The position numbers and the translations under genes are program-made. 42,320 bases of DNA from Chara braunii (lineage: Eukaryota; Streptophyta; Charophyceae; Charales; Characeae). The DNA is taken from contig BFEA01000053.1 of assembly GCA_003427395.1 (NCBI GenBank), positions 2,404,671-2,446,990 on the forward strand, given 5' to 3'. Shown here piece after piece: positions 1-9,469 of the stretch. A model generated the notes under the pieces. The model searched no databases and was not told the origin of the DNA. It saw only the letters and a list, made by a program, of their open reading frames with translations. The stretch's first letter is position 1. Each line of letters begins with the position of its first letter.

Positions 1-216
1 CCCTCAACACTCGAGAGCCGGCATGCAGCAAAACAAAGGAAGAGGTCGGATTTGGATCGTACTGCCAAAGCGCAGCAAGGCCATGCCCGTGGAAAAAAAA
101 AAAAAAAAAAAACAGAGTGGATTTTTTTCATGCTCGGGGTACCCCGGGTGGCACCGGTGGGCAGGGTGCCCGGGGCGCCCGGTCGGGCGTGCCCGATCGA
201 GCGCCCCAGGAAAGCT

Positions 217-370
217 AGTAAATAAATAAATAAATGAGTGTTGCCTCAAGTCAGCCTCAAAGGCCGCCGTGGGCCTCTAGGGCGCGTGTCGGATGGGCAT
301 GTGGCCTGGGGCCCCCTAAGCAACCGTCGGGGACCTCAAAATGGGCCCATGTGCAGGCGCAGCATGTACC
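217..370. repeat. Dispersed repeat R1, copy 1
   Basis: A stretch starting in an (AATA)n-like run and ending at GCAGCATGTAC recurs at 7936-8098 in the same orientation with scattered substitutions and short indels. Shared blocks include the segments around GGGCGCGTGTCGGATGGGCA and GGGCCCATGTGCAGGCGCAG. It is probably the end of a dispersed mobile element. I see no coding content and cannot define its other end. A run of A and GC-rich short inverted repeats lie just upstream (91-200). Confidence 0.6.
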
Positions 371-670
371 CCCCCCCCACCCCCCACGACATCGGTCAAG
401 GGCGAAGCTGGCGATCTGAAGGTGGAACCTGGACGCGATCTGAAGGTGTCGATGTGCCTTGCAACTTGCGTTTGTAGCGTGTGAGAACATCGGGAGCTGT
501 TGCTTGAAGTTCTGCGGGGGTCAACCATCAGTCAGCTTTATGGCTGCAGTACGAAAAGTGTTCTAAGTATTCGGTCGGCCTGTTGCCGTAGCGTCGTTGG
601 GAGATGATGTTGCCAACCTCTTGAAAACCGTCCATAGAGGGTGAGTCTTGCGAGCGTCGCCCAGTAATGG

Positions 671-1000
671 TCACAACTCGCCATACAGACGGTGATTGCG
701 GGATTTGCAACGTCGGCAAACCTTGCATGACTCGCAATAGCGTGTGACGTCGTCGAGAAGGCCGGACCACAAAAAGCGCGCGTGAAGTCGGCCAATTGTT
801 CGATGGACTCCAAAATGTTCAGTGGCGGGAGTGTTGTGGAACTCACCAAGAAAGAAGATCCTTTCCCTGCGAGTGAGTGAGCAAATATCCCTCTTGGATC
901 CGGTAGTGCGATGTCGCCGGATTAGGAGAGGAACAATTCGCGTACTTGTCGCAAAACTTGGGATCGACTTGGTAGCCGCGGATGAAACTGTCCTGTAAAT
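671..1000 (-). pseudogene. Integrase N-terminal zinc-binding domain (element A)
   Basis: Near the end of a 301-codon minus-strand frame (1576-671) lies an H-H-C-C zinc-binding module of the integrase H2C2 type: the first His in EFHNTPATEH, the second in GVHRTIGRLH, then the Cys pair in CESCKVCRRC. In gypsy integrases this domain precedes the D-D-E core. Here the frame runs a few residues past the Cys pair and stops; degraded core-like sequence continues to about 540 in other frames. The front of the same open frame is not integrase but out-of-frame RNase H sequence. Confidence 0.7.
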
Positions 1001-1034
1001 CGTCATCGATCTCGAAGGTTGAGTAGAATGCGGT

Positions 1035-1450
1035 TCAATGGTTCGGACGTTGTGAGAGAGCATCCGCAAAACGGTTTGATTTTCCCGGAATGTGATCGGG
1101 AAAGAAGTCAAACTGGTCAATGAAAGCCATCCAACGGGTGATGATGTTGTTGTCTGTGTCTTGGGTCTTGTAGAAGACCAATGGATTGCTATCCATAACC
1201 CATCGGAATTGACTTCGACGAAGAAGAAAATGCCCCGCCATCGCTTGAGCGCGTGGACGAAGGCTCCTTCCGTGCATCGTCGATTGAGTGCACGACGAGC
1301 ACTTTTTTGCTGAATACTCGATCGGGTGTCAATCCACGCGATCGTGTTGTTCGAGGACGACACCACACATGTTGGCAACTGACGGTTGTAGATGCGAAAG
1401 GCCTCCGCGGATAGCAAAGTGGCTAAGGTAAAAAATGAACCCCACGTATC
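1035..1450 (-). pseudogene. RNase H domain (element A)
   Basis: The C-terminal part is clear in one frame (1277-1035): a segment matching the gypsy pattern HFLLxRxFxWVxDxNPLxFYKTQ, then ARWMAFIDQFDF-like sequence (seen as TRWMAFIDQFDF), then HIPGKSNRFADALSQRP. This is the usual end of gypsy RNase H, which degrades the RNA strand of the RNA-DNA hybrid. The Asp of the TDxNP-type motif survives as MDSNP. The N-terminal part continues upstream in a different frame, so at least one frameshift separates the halves. Confidence 0.75.
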
Positions 1451-1617
1451 CTCACCGAAGTCGAACGGCCGATCCTCGCATTGAAACTTGGCCAAGTTGG
1501 CCGCGATCTTCGCTGGTAGTAGCTGACAAGGCCAAGAAACGAACGGACATCTGTAACGTCCCGCGGCTCCAGCCACTCTCGGACAACTTGAATCTTGTCC
1601 GATAACGGACTGATGCC

Positions 1618-2070
1618 CTACGGTGTGACAAAATGGCCAAAGTATTCTAGCTCTTGCCGAACAAATCCATACCTGTCACTGTTGGCTTTGTACTTGGTAC
1701 GGCTGGCTTTGTACTTGACACGGCGTAGCGTTGCCAACACTCGTCGAAGGTGCTCGAGATGATCCTCCACGATTGGCCTATAGACAAGAATGTCCAAGTA
1801 GACCAATACGAACTGGTCCAACATCGCTCGGAACTCGTTAGTCATTTGCCACTTGAAAGGTCGTCGGGGCATTGGTGAGGCCAAAAGGCTGACCACCCAC
1901 TCAAAATGCTCGTACCACGTCTTGAACGAGGATTTGTAGTGATCGTTCAGGCATATCGAAATATGATGATAGCCCGACTTCAAGTCCAACTTGGAAAAGT
2001 ACTTCGCGTCGCCCAAACGCTTGGAAGATCGTCGATACATGTCTCTGCAGGAAGAGGACCGGCGCACCAT
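1618..2070 (-). pseudogene. Reverse transcriptase palm domain with catalytic Asp deleted (element A)
   Basis: A 150-codon minus-strand frame contains FSKLDLKSGYHHI (RT motif A region with catalytic Asp), a scrambled MPFGLxNAPATFQ region, and VLVYLDILVYRP, which aligns to the universal gypsy motif VLVYLDDILVYS. One of the two Asp of YLDD is missing as an in-frame three-base loss (plus-strand 1785-1800), which would abolish polymerase activity. EDHLEHLRRVL and YFGHFVTP then match the connection toward RNase H. The family assignment is safe; the protein is non-functional. Confidence 0.85.
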
Positions 2071-2174
2071 ATGGTTAGCTACTTGGTGTCAAATTTGATA
2101 CATGTACGAGTTCACCTTATTGAAATGTAATGTGCATAATCCGCAGGAAAGCAACATATGTCTGTGTAGGATCC

Positions 2175-2759
2175 TCAGAGACTATATGTGAAACAACTTC
2201 CGGCGGTTAGTATTGTCGCCTTGAAACAAGTTGAAGGTAGAGTCCGTGCTATGTAGAGACACATAGAGTGTGTTGTTGTCATCGTACCGCTGCGTGCAAA
2301 ACTCGCGGGCCACCTTGGTAACATATGCAAGGATGTCCCCCACCGCAGCTTTGTCATCCGTCGACGAAGTTGGTGGTGCTGAGAAGGATAAGTACATGTG
2401 AAGATGAGCGCATAGTGCTGCGCATTGCGGTCCGGGCAAGCGGCCTGTGGTCGGGAGAGGAAGCCATGCGAAATCCTCAGACGTGAGCGGGCGGGTCCAA
2501 TACCTCTATGTTGAACTCGTGCGTCGAATCCCGTGAAGAACCACGTGAAGACCATAAGTCGCCGCTTCCGGACGGAGAAGATACATACATCTTGTCCTTG
2601 AGCATGAGTGCCCAGCGAAGGTACGAGCCGAGCAGCATAGTCCTTATAAGAATATAAGATTGGAGGACTATTGACTTTCGCATGTGCCTCGGAACTAAGG
2701 GCGGTCGTGCGCGCAGCAACCGGTTCCGAAGGCGTCGAGATTGTCATTGCCTCACTCAT
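2175..2759 (-). pseudogene. Pre-RT segment of element A (protease-RT linker region)
   Basis: Open frames in several registers cover the stretch between the zinc-knuckle region and RT. A 194-codon frame and two shorter frames seem to be parts of one ancestral reading split by frameshifts. I see no clear aspartic-protease DSG or DTG motif, so the protease is either degraded beyond recognition or lost. I infer that it belongs to element A from position and orientation, not from domain content. Confidence 0.45.
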
Positions 2760-3244
2760 GGCGGTGCTCCCTTTCCCAACTGTTTGCCCTCGGCTTTCGA
2801 AGGACAGTCGATTTTGCGGTGGAGATCGCTACTACACCTCAAAAAGTATCGGAATCTCGTGCGTATCTTGTATACGTGTTTCGAGAGACCATAGTGGGTC
2901 CATGGGGCTTGAGCTGCTGCACTGGGCTCGGGGTTTGACATGGTGTTGGTCTTTGATCTGCCGCGTCCTTCGCCTTTGCCGGGGCGGCCACCATCCGGGG
3001 CAGCTGCGAGTCTGTCCCCTTCGTTGGCAGATGTGGCCTCTCTCGAAGCGTCGGTCGGCGTTGTCGCTGCGAGCACGGCCATTTTTGGCCGATGCTGTTC
3101 TCTGCTGGGCCTGCCGCAGGCGAACGGCCAAGATTCTTGGTCTCCGTGTTCGTGACAATAATCTGCGCGGCGTTGTCGAAGGGCTCCGTAGTTGTAGTGA
3201 GAGTCTACGCGACTTGTGTCAAAGCATTTGACCGTGACGGGCAC
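2756..3244 (-). pseudogene. Gag C-terminus with degenerate zinc knuckle (element A)
   Basis: A 162-codon frame ends in a basic segment FLRCSSDLHRKIDCPSK. This fits the CX2CX4HX4C nucleocapsid zinc knuckle (Cys-X4-His-X4-Cys visible) except that the first Cys is Phe. Such knuckles bind the element RNA during packaging. The segment before it is Ala/Gly/Arg-rich and low in complexity. It continues the gag read upstream (3399-3205) after frameshifts. Confidence 0.6.
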
Positions 3245-4399
3245 GACCTCGAGATGTAGTGTTTGACGACCATGAAGCCCATGGGTACTCCCGGCGTGGA
3301 CGCCAAGCGTTGGTACTCAGCAATCCAATCTCCGCTCGGCAACGTGTTCTGGTGGAACGCCATCAATTTGTCCATTGCTTGAAGTTCGGGCGGCTCCACT
3401 TGGAACCGCTTGTGCCACGCTGCCTTCCTCTCGATTGGGGGGCGCGTGCCAAGCTTGGCTGGACAATATGTTGTCCACGCATGGGGTGGTCGTCTCCGAA
3501 CTGCATACCAAGATCATTTGGGCTGATCTGAAGGCAGCGTGGCACGCCCAAATGATCTTGGTATGCAGTTCGGAGACGACCACCCCATGCGTGGACAACA
3601 TATTGTCCAGCCAAGCTTGGCACGCGCCCCCCGATCGAGAGTACAGATATGCCTGTTGTTTGGCTTCGCTGGTGTGGTGGATCTCTAGCTTGAGCCCAAA
3701 CTGGCGGAACCATGGAATTGGGTCTGTCTTCGTGGCGTCGCAGAAGATCGGTTGGCCATCGAACTTCGGAATGATCTCCCACGGCGACATGCTAGGGCCA
3801 GCGGCTGCAGCGCAGATCTGCTGCTCAATTTCTTGAGTGGCTGCTTGCTGTAGCCGTGCACCGTCCTTGAGCGTTCCGACGCCGATCTCCAGGGCATCAA
3901 GGCCATCGGCAGTGTTGGAGGAGCTGGCGCTGGTGGCGGCGACGGGTCGTTGCTCCAGCTGCTGTAGGCGGCTGTTGACTTTCTTGACCTCGTCGCCGAG
4001 GCAGTGGATATCCTCCTGTTGCGCAATGCATGTCGCCAGGAGGTCCGTGAGGTGGGAGAGCAACAGCAAAATCTTGAGTCCGCTGTCGCTGAGTTCACCA
4101 CTCTCTGCCTTGGCCTGCCATTCTGCTGCCATAACGAGTAAAGCTCGCTCCTCTCCGAATACGTTCTCGCTTCGAATGTTGGGTTCCTCATGGGCAGCCT
4201 TTGCTGCTGTCTCGTCGTGCTGACGCCAGCAGACGTGCTTTCTCTGCGTCCTCTGCCTTCTTCTCTCTGCGGGTGCCACCGCGTCTGACCGTTGCTTTAT
4301 TTCGGTTATCAAAGTCAGCATCTGGGCCTGATAGGCCACGGCTGATTCCCCTGCCTTCTGGTCCATGACGGCTGTCTGAGAACGCATGCTCACAGTCAT
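3205..4399 (-). pseudogene. Gag polyprotein region (element A)
   Basis: A 360-codon frame (4399-3317) has an N-terminal charged part, a likely coiled coil at residues about 110-150 (heptad-like LLLLSHLTDLLATCIAQ, then EVKKVNSRLQQLEQ), and a gag core from about residue 205 (WEIIPKFDGQ, DPIPWFRQFGLKLEIHH, QAYLYS, ACQAWLDNML). The core is then corrupted by the inverted repeat at 3428-3641; the true downstream gag resumes in the frame 3399-3205 (EPPELQAMDKLMAFHQNTLP). Gag forms the virus-like particle core in gypsy elements. I chose the Met at 4399 because it is the first in a long uninterrupted frame. Confidence 0.75.
3428..3641. repeat. 96-bp near-perfect inverted repeat (fold-back) inside gag of element A
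   Basis: Positions 3428-3523 are the reverse complement of 3546-3641, with one mismatch seen by eye (T at 3436), separated by a 22-bp loop (3524-3545). The loop also repeats in reverse the flanking gag sequence at about 3410-3425 (GAAGGCAGCGTGGCAC on opposite strands). The same gag peptide (GGACQAWLDNMLSTHG) is therefore encoded on both strands. This is the footprint of a template switch, not a normal palindromic site. Confidence 0.9.
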
Positions 4400-4619
4400 G
4401 GGCCGGGCCGAGGGACTACTGACGTGACACTCTTCTGCTGATGTGGCGCTGTTCGGCTGCTAATGTGGCACGACTATCGGCTGCCGTGTCGTTGGATGTA
4501 GCCTGCTGACGTGGCAACTTACCAATGCCACAGTAGGGAGTACCCGTCGACAGATGGCGAAGGGAGGATGCAACAGAATAGGTGGGGTTGGGTGGGAGCG
4601 ATCGCCCAGATAAGGAGCC

Positions 4620-5290
4620 ACCAATCAAAAAAAAAAATCGAGAAAATAATAATTAAATACTCGAAATTTGCAAGTTCAATAGGTCCCCCTGAAATCCGAA
4701 ATAACCAATAATAATAATAAAATTTTCGAATTTCAGACTGCAAATGGTTAATAATAATAATAATAAATTTTAATGGAACTGCAAACTATTTTCCCAAGTT
4801 CAAAGAGTTCCGAAAAATAAAACGTTTGGAATTAATTCGGGTGAGAGTATGCACAGCAAAAAATTTGACTGCAATGAGAGATTTTCTGGAAGAGAGAGAA
4901 AAAAAAAAAAGGAATCTCGGGGTAACAGGTAATAACGAATTCCGAAATTTTCCGTTACCAAATGCGTGAATAACTAAATTCAAAGCCAAAAGACTCCAAA
5001 ACAAAATTCGGAATAAATGACTGATAATTCAGAATTTCCGAAACAATAATCCGGAAATGAATGAATAAATTCGAATTATTCCGAAAAAGTTACTTCGGAT
5101 TATCAACAACGAAATTTCAAATTTCAAGAAAGAATAAAAATCGGAATTTCCAGCTGTTGCGCTATTTCGGAATTTGCATTTTGCCAACACACAAAATTTG
5201 CGCAAAAAGAAAGTCCAAAAAAAGTAAAAAAAAGTCGATTTTGGCAGTAAGGTCAAAATTCGCAATTTGGGGACTAATTAGTGTGACCTA
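4620..5290. other. AT-rich low-complexity stretch
   Basis: Poly-A runs, (AAT)n runs (about 4706-4720 and 4751-4765) and many short GGAAT/ATTCC-type motifs (TTCCGAAA and ATTTCGGAAT variants). No reading frame or RNA gene is supported. The only frames here are short and built from the repeats. Confidence 0.7.
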
Positions 5291-5326
5291 ATCAATCAAT
5301 CAATCAATCACTTGTCAATCACTGAT
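5290..5326. repeat. (AATC)n microsatellite with CACTTGTCAATCACTGAT tail
   Basis: Five AATC-type units followed by CACTTGTCAATCACTGAT. The last 29 bases recur at 6505-6534, on the other side of the LTR-like unit 5330-6490. Confidence 0.85.
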
Positions 5327-5329
5327 AAA

Positions 5330-6490
5330 AGGGCCTTTACCCGATATAGGCCTCAGGCCTTGTAAAAGAAAAGCAGCACGGGCCTTGAAAAAGTAAAGCA
5401 TTGTGAAAAGGTATCTCGCCAGGGCTCAGAAACGTGAAAGCAGGTCAAAGGTCAAGTTCTCTATCAACAGGCACATCTAAATCTAAGGCAAAGGGCATTG
5501 ACAAAGGACTTACCTGTTCACCAGGAGCTGTGTATGTCATGTTTGTTCGGGTGAGGGTGTGTCTGTACGTGCAGGCAGTGTACCTGTTCGTGCAATGGAA
5601 AGTACCTGTTCAAGTAGTAAATGTGTCTGTTCGTTTAGAGTTGTGCCTGTCCGAAAGTGAAGTCAGTAGGCACAGTCCCAGTTCTGGTCTAAGTCAAGGG
5701 GTCAGTCCAGATCCAGACTTTCAAGTCCAAATCCAGGCCGAAGTGCCTCAGCAGCAGTTGAACCTCATTGGGACTATACTGGGACACATGCAATGCAGGG
5801 TCCGGGACAAAGGGAGAGGCTGAATTGAGCCAATGCAGACCCAGCGAGGAGTGGCCAGCATTATAAAAAGAGCTGCCTGCCTCATTCCTCGCCAGATCTC
5901 CACTGGCTGCAATGCGTGGAAGTGCTGGTGCACTTGTGCGCTGAGTCAGGAGGAGCAGCGCTGGAGGAGAAGACGCGCTGGAGGGAGGAAGATGCCTGTA
6001 CGCTGGAAGTGATGCAGCCATAGCTGCCCAGCGAGTTAGCATTAGTAGTAGAGGGTTAGTATGTAGCTATGAGTAGTATCCAGAGTAGATCCTCATGAGT
6101 ATTGACGAGTGTGTATGCATCATAGGAGGAAGGGATTGAGGCTGAGAGTGTTCGTTCAAGGTTGGCTATGGAAGATACTTACCTGAGTTGGATGTGACCT
6201 GCAGAGGTGGCGCTGATGAGTGGTGACCACATTGATGACTTGGAGACTATCTGCAGGGGTAACACTGATTCACTGGAAGGCATATTGATGAGTTGGCAAG
6301 ATATTGGTGTTGCGCTGATGAGCGCTGGACTCAGGGGAACTTTGAAACACTTTGTATTCATATTTCTGATAATATAAACTGTGAAACTCGGTCCTCATCT
6401 TCTCTATCTTTGTCTATTGTCAGACTACTGTTCATTGTGTGTGGGAGTAAGATGCATGGCATGTACACACTTGCGTGGGATGGTCCCCAG
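5330..6490 (+). mobile_element. LTR-like promoter unit, copy a
   Basis: A non-coding unit with a TATA box (TATAAAA at 5872-5878). About 30-60 bases downstream is a core, ATGCGTGGAAGTGCTGGTGC then TTGTGCG, and further on GCAGCCATAGCTGCC. The same core, spacing and TATA box occur in the units at 32190-33110 and 33390-34240 (ATGCGGAAGCGCTG, TTGTGCG). This is the layout of a U3-R region of an LTR or similar terminal repeat. No gag or pol adjoins it. The 129-codon plus frame at 5434-5823 lies in its upstream part and looks fortuitous. Confidence 0.45.
5872..5878 (+). promoter_or_regulatory. TATA box of LTR-like unit a
   Basis: TATAAAA at the same relative position as the TATA boxes of the two related units, 40-60 bases before the shared core. 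Conserved position in three diverged copies supports function in the ancestral element. Confidence 0.5.
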
Positions 6491-6499
6491 GACCCATGC

Positions 6500-6593
6500 A
6501 CTGATCAATCAATCAATCACTTGTCAATCACTGATCAATCAATCAATCAGTCACTGATCAATCAATCAATCGATCAATCAATCAATCAATCAC
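6500..6593. repeat. (AATC)n-rich tandem repeat
   Basis: Repeated ATCAATCAATCA runs separated by CACTTGTCAATCACTGAT and CAGTCACTGATC. It repeats the motif at 5290-5326 and may be an expanded or duplicated flank of the unit between them. Confidence 0.85.
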
Positions 6594-6599
6594 CCAATT

Positions 6600-7179
6600 G
6601 GCCCTGTACACGTGTCAGATCAGGTTGTCCTGATTCACGTGCGGGGCTCCAATATCAACTGACACATGCTCAGTTGGGCAATGTGTATGGAGCCAAGGAT
6701 CTGAAATGTGATGAAAAGGACTGAATAGACAATGGAATGTCAGCGAAACATCAACAAGCAATGTTTATCCCGATACATACAAAATGGCACAAAGTAGCGC
6801 AGTGGAAGACTCTAAGATAAGTCCTGACCTGACTGGGACTGACAACATCCCATCATACATCATGCATGTGAGAGAGGAGGAAGGACCCGCATACATAGAA
6901 GAACGGTCCCTCCTTGACCACACACATTGGGGAGATAAAACGGATGAGAAATGGGGGGAGAGGCAAGACGAAGGAGAGGGCGAGGGAGAAGACCAAGATC
7001 GCGATAGCAAAGTCCGAAAATAGTCCCTTGCCGAATGTCCAATCAATGTCTGCCTCAAAAATATCGGATCAGATCCCAGGCGCTATGCCCGTTGTAACCT
7101 CTGCCTGTATCCTCTGCCTGTAATCTCTCTCTCTCTTTATCTGAAGAAGAAGAAGAAAAAGAAGGGGGAGGAGGAAGGA
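6600..7179. other. Unassigned stretch with purine-rich end
   Basis: No supported gene. From about 7120 there is a CT run followed by a long GA/GAA-rich tract (7141-7240) leading into the 264-bp tandem repeat. Confidence 0.5.
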
Positions 7180-7710
7180 GGGAGACTAGAGGGAGACTGA
7201 AGAAGAAGGAGAAAATGTCGTCTTCCTCGCTGTCTCACCTGCAGGTGGGCGCGGCCGTACTCGTCGTGTGCAGGTGGCGTGCGCGGGGAGTCCCAGCTAT
7301 GGCGCCAGGTAAGTCCCCCTAGTGCAGGTATGGCCCCCGCCCATCTGCCTTCCTATCCTCTACTTCCAACCTTGCAGGGCAGCACTAAACCAGCAGCATG
7401 TCGCTCAAGAAGTGAGCTACCAAACTGTCTGCCCAGGCTGTGGCGGGAGACTAGAGAGGGAGACTGAAGGAGGAGAAAATGTCATCTTCCTCGCTGTCTC
7501 ACCTGCAGGTGGGCGCGGCCGTACTCATCGTGTGCAGGTGTCGTGCGCGGGGAGTCCCAGCTATGGCGCCAGGTTAGTCCCCCTACTGCAGGTATGGCCC
7601 CTGCCCGTCTGCCTTCCTATCCTCTACTTCCAACCTTGCAGGGCAGCACTAAACCAGCAGCGTGTCACTCAAGAAGTGAGCTACCAAACTGTGTCTGCCC
7701 AGGCCGTGGC
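7180..7710. repeat. 264-bp tandem duplication
   Basis: 7180-7443 is repeated at 7444-7710 with about 90-95% identity by eye (for example TCCCAGCTATGGCGCCAGG at 7291 and 7555). Each unit contains CCAGGTAAGTCC or CCAGGTTAGTCC followed about 70 bases later by CCTTGCAGGGCAG, which resemble a 5' and a 3' splice site. A real gene is not otherwise supported. Confidence 0.85.
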
Positions 7711-7935
7711 CCAGCTATATGCAGCGCTGGGCCCTACTGGGTGCGCTGCAGCATGGCCTCAAACGGCCCACACGGTCGGGGCCCCTACCGGGTGCCCAGA
7801 CCATGCTGCTGATGCAGCAATGCGCAAACGTGCGCCTGGTCCTCTTTCGGCCCTGCCTCTGGTGCACGCAGCCCAAGGCCGTGCCTTGCGGACTGCAAGT
7901 CCGAAATGACGTCTGAACAGAAAAATAAGACAGCA

Positions 7936-8098
7936 AGTAAATAAATAAACGAGTGCTGCCTCAAGTCGTGCCTGCGGCCTAAAAGGCCGCCATGGGCCTC
8001 CAGGGCACAGGGCGCGTGTCGGATGGGCACGTGGCCTCGAAGCCCCTCAGCAACCGTCGGTCCCCTCAAATGGGCCCATGTGCAGGCGCAGCATGTAC
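7936..8098. repeat. Dispersed repeat R1, copy 2
   Basis: Second copy of the sequence at 217-370, same orientation. It is directly followed by the GTGTGGGGCAATAATG repeat family (8101-8345). Confidence 0.6.
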
Positions 8099-8100
8099 AA

Positions 8101-8345
8101 AGGTGTGGGGCAATAATGTTTTTTTTTTGTTTTGTTTTTTTTTGGTCAGCTGATATGTGTATGCATGGGGGGTTGACGGTAGCTCCCTGGGGGTTTTAGT
8201 CCCCTGACATTTGGGTAGTTGAAGGAGGTGGAGTGTTTACAGTGGCCTATGACAGGGTTTTATGAATATGGCAGGGTGGGAAGTGGTTGTTGACGATTTT
8301 CGGACATATCTCATGAGGGTGATTGGTAGAGTGGATGTAAAGGTT
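8101..8345. repeat. Dispersed repeat R2, copy 1
   Basis: A poly-T-containing segment beginning GTGTGGGGCAATAATG and continuing through GGGTAGTTGAAGGAGGTGG and TTTTATGAATATG is matched, with substitutions and indels, at 11284-11550. Non-coding; probably part of a dispersed element or degenerate satellite. Confidence 0.6.
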
Positions 8346-8612
8346 TTTTATCATAGGGCAACTTTCGTGTCAATGAACCCAGTCTCGTCAACCAATCATG
8401 TTGCAGATAACAGTGTCGTGCAATGTTGTGAGATAATCAATCCAATACGTCCATCTGTTCGAAGTCATTGAAGAACATGTTTCCTCGTTACCACGTGTAT
8501 GTCTCAAAGTCCACAGTATTCAGAAAAGAGAGGAGGGGAGAATAGACAGTTGGAAGGAGAAGTGTAACACAGCAATTAAGGCCCTCTTCTCCTTCAGGCT
8601 CCCCACCTCTGG

Positions 8613-8848
8613 CACGTCAGCAATCTGTACTCATTGCGCCACATCAGCATCTGTGCTCAATGTGCCATGTCAGCAATCTGTACTCAATGTGCCACGTCAA
8701 TAATCTGCACTCAATGTGCCACGTCAGCAATCTGCACTCAAAACTCCGTACTCAATGTGCCACGCCAGCAATCTGTACTCATTGCGCCATGTCAGCAATT
8801 TGTTCTCAATGCGCCACGTCAACAATCTGTGCTCTGTGTAACACGTGG
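8613..8848. repeat. 27-bp minisatellite
   Basis: Eight consecutive units of the pattern CACGTCAGCAATCTGTACTC+AATGTGC, plus a partial ninth. Most are 26-27 bp; one unit is expanded by 14 bp. Units differ by one to five bases. Because 27 is divisible by three, a spurious open frame with a 9-residue Cys-containing period runs through it. The units are contiguous with no spacers, so this is not a CRISPR array. Confidence 0.9.
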
Positions 8849-9304
8849 ATGATGTGGAAGCAGCCCCTCACAGATCAACGATCCTCCAACAGCGAGCAGA
8901 ATCCGTAGCAGCTTGACATCTGAAGAAACCAGGTACGTACGTACGAGAACTCACATCACCCACACTCTCTCTCTCCCTCTCATCATCCCCTCGCCGTCAT
9001 CTATGGTCGCTGCCGTGGCAGCCCTCTCCCTCTCCTCTGTCGCATTGGTCCATGTGGGGGCTCGGATCTTCCGATTTGTCCCAGTCTCGGTCTGGACTCT
9101 AGATCGATGGCCAGGAAATCTTGTGTTGACTTGGACTTCTCGGATCTGGGCCTGGGGGTCCACGAGCTGACTGTTGACTTTTCAGTCAACTATCGGCCTG
9201 GGCCACTTCTGAGGCCTGTTTCCAAGCCTGCCCGTTCATGCTTGTCTGCAGGCCCGACCAGAGCCCAGCGGCTCAATTTAGCACACGAGTTACAGCGTAA
9301 AATG

Positions 9305-9415
9305 AAAATTGAAACAGGGCTGGGCCGGCAACTGGCCGGTTCAGCTTGCCCGGTTGAACCGGAGCCGGACCAGCCCCGGGGGGGTGAACCGGGAAACCGG
9401 TTTTCAAAAAATAAA
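9305..9415. repeat. GC-rich CCGG-type repeat, possible inverted partner of 10905-11030
   Basis: Contains GGCTGGGCCGGCAACTGGCC and several CCGGTT/AACCGG hairpins. On the opposite strand a similar string (CCGGTCCAACCGGGGACC, then CAGCCCTGAATTGAAAT) occurs at 10905-11030. Identity is patchy, so the pairing is tentative. Confidence 0.35.
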
Positions 9416-9469
9416 GTCTAATTCTCTTTTTTTAAGGTTTTTTTTTTTTTTTTTTTGGGCGGACGCTGA

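Larger units (their letters stand above)
535..4400 (-). mobile_element. Gypsy-type retrotransposon A, degenerate and truncated
   Basis: Reading leftward on the minus strand, recognisable pieces occur in Ty3/gypsy order: gag (4399 to about 3205), zinc-knuckle region (about 3244-2756), a pre-RT segment (2759-2175), reverse transcriptase (2070-1618), RNase H (about 1450-1035) and the integrase zinc finger (about 860-671). The integrase catalytic core fades out near 540. The pieces lie in different frames with stops between them, so the element is dead. I found no LTR, no TGGTATCAGAGC primer site and no target duplication around it, so its ends are approximate. Confidence 0.8.

Noticed and set aside
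2671-3231. 186-codon plus-strand frame opposite element A
   Set aside because: Shadow of the minus-strand gag/zinc-knuckle region; no domain and no repeat-independent support.
3375-3836. 153-codon plus-strand frame containing gag-like peptide
   Set aside because: It is the reverse of gag read through the fold-back arm; only the inverted segment makes sense on this strand.
5434-5823. 129-codon plus-strand open frame as a host gene
   Set aside because: It lies in the upstream part of an LTR-like unit, is built from low-complexity Val/Gln/Ser repeats, and matches no domain I know.
6205-6330. Additional hammerhead cores (CTGATGAG strings at 6211 and 6317)
   Set aside because: Neither is followed by a stem II plus GAAA at proper distance.
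7308-7378. Real intron
   Set aside because: Splice-like ends only; no flanking coding homology, and the segment is part of a tandem repeat.
8613-8848. Regular short repeats as a CRISPR array
   Set aside because: Units are contiguous with no unique spacers, vary among themselves, and the setting is eukaryotic.
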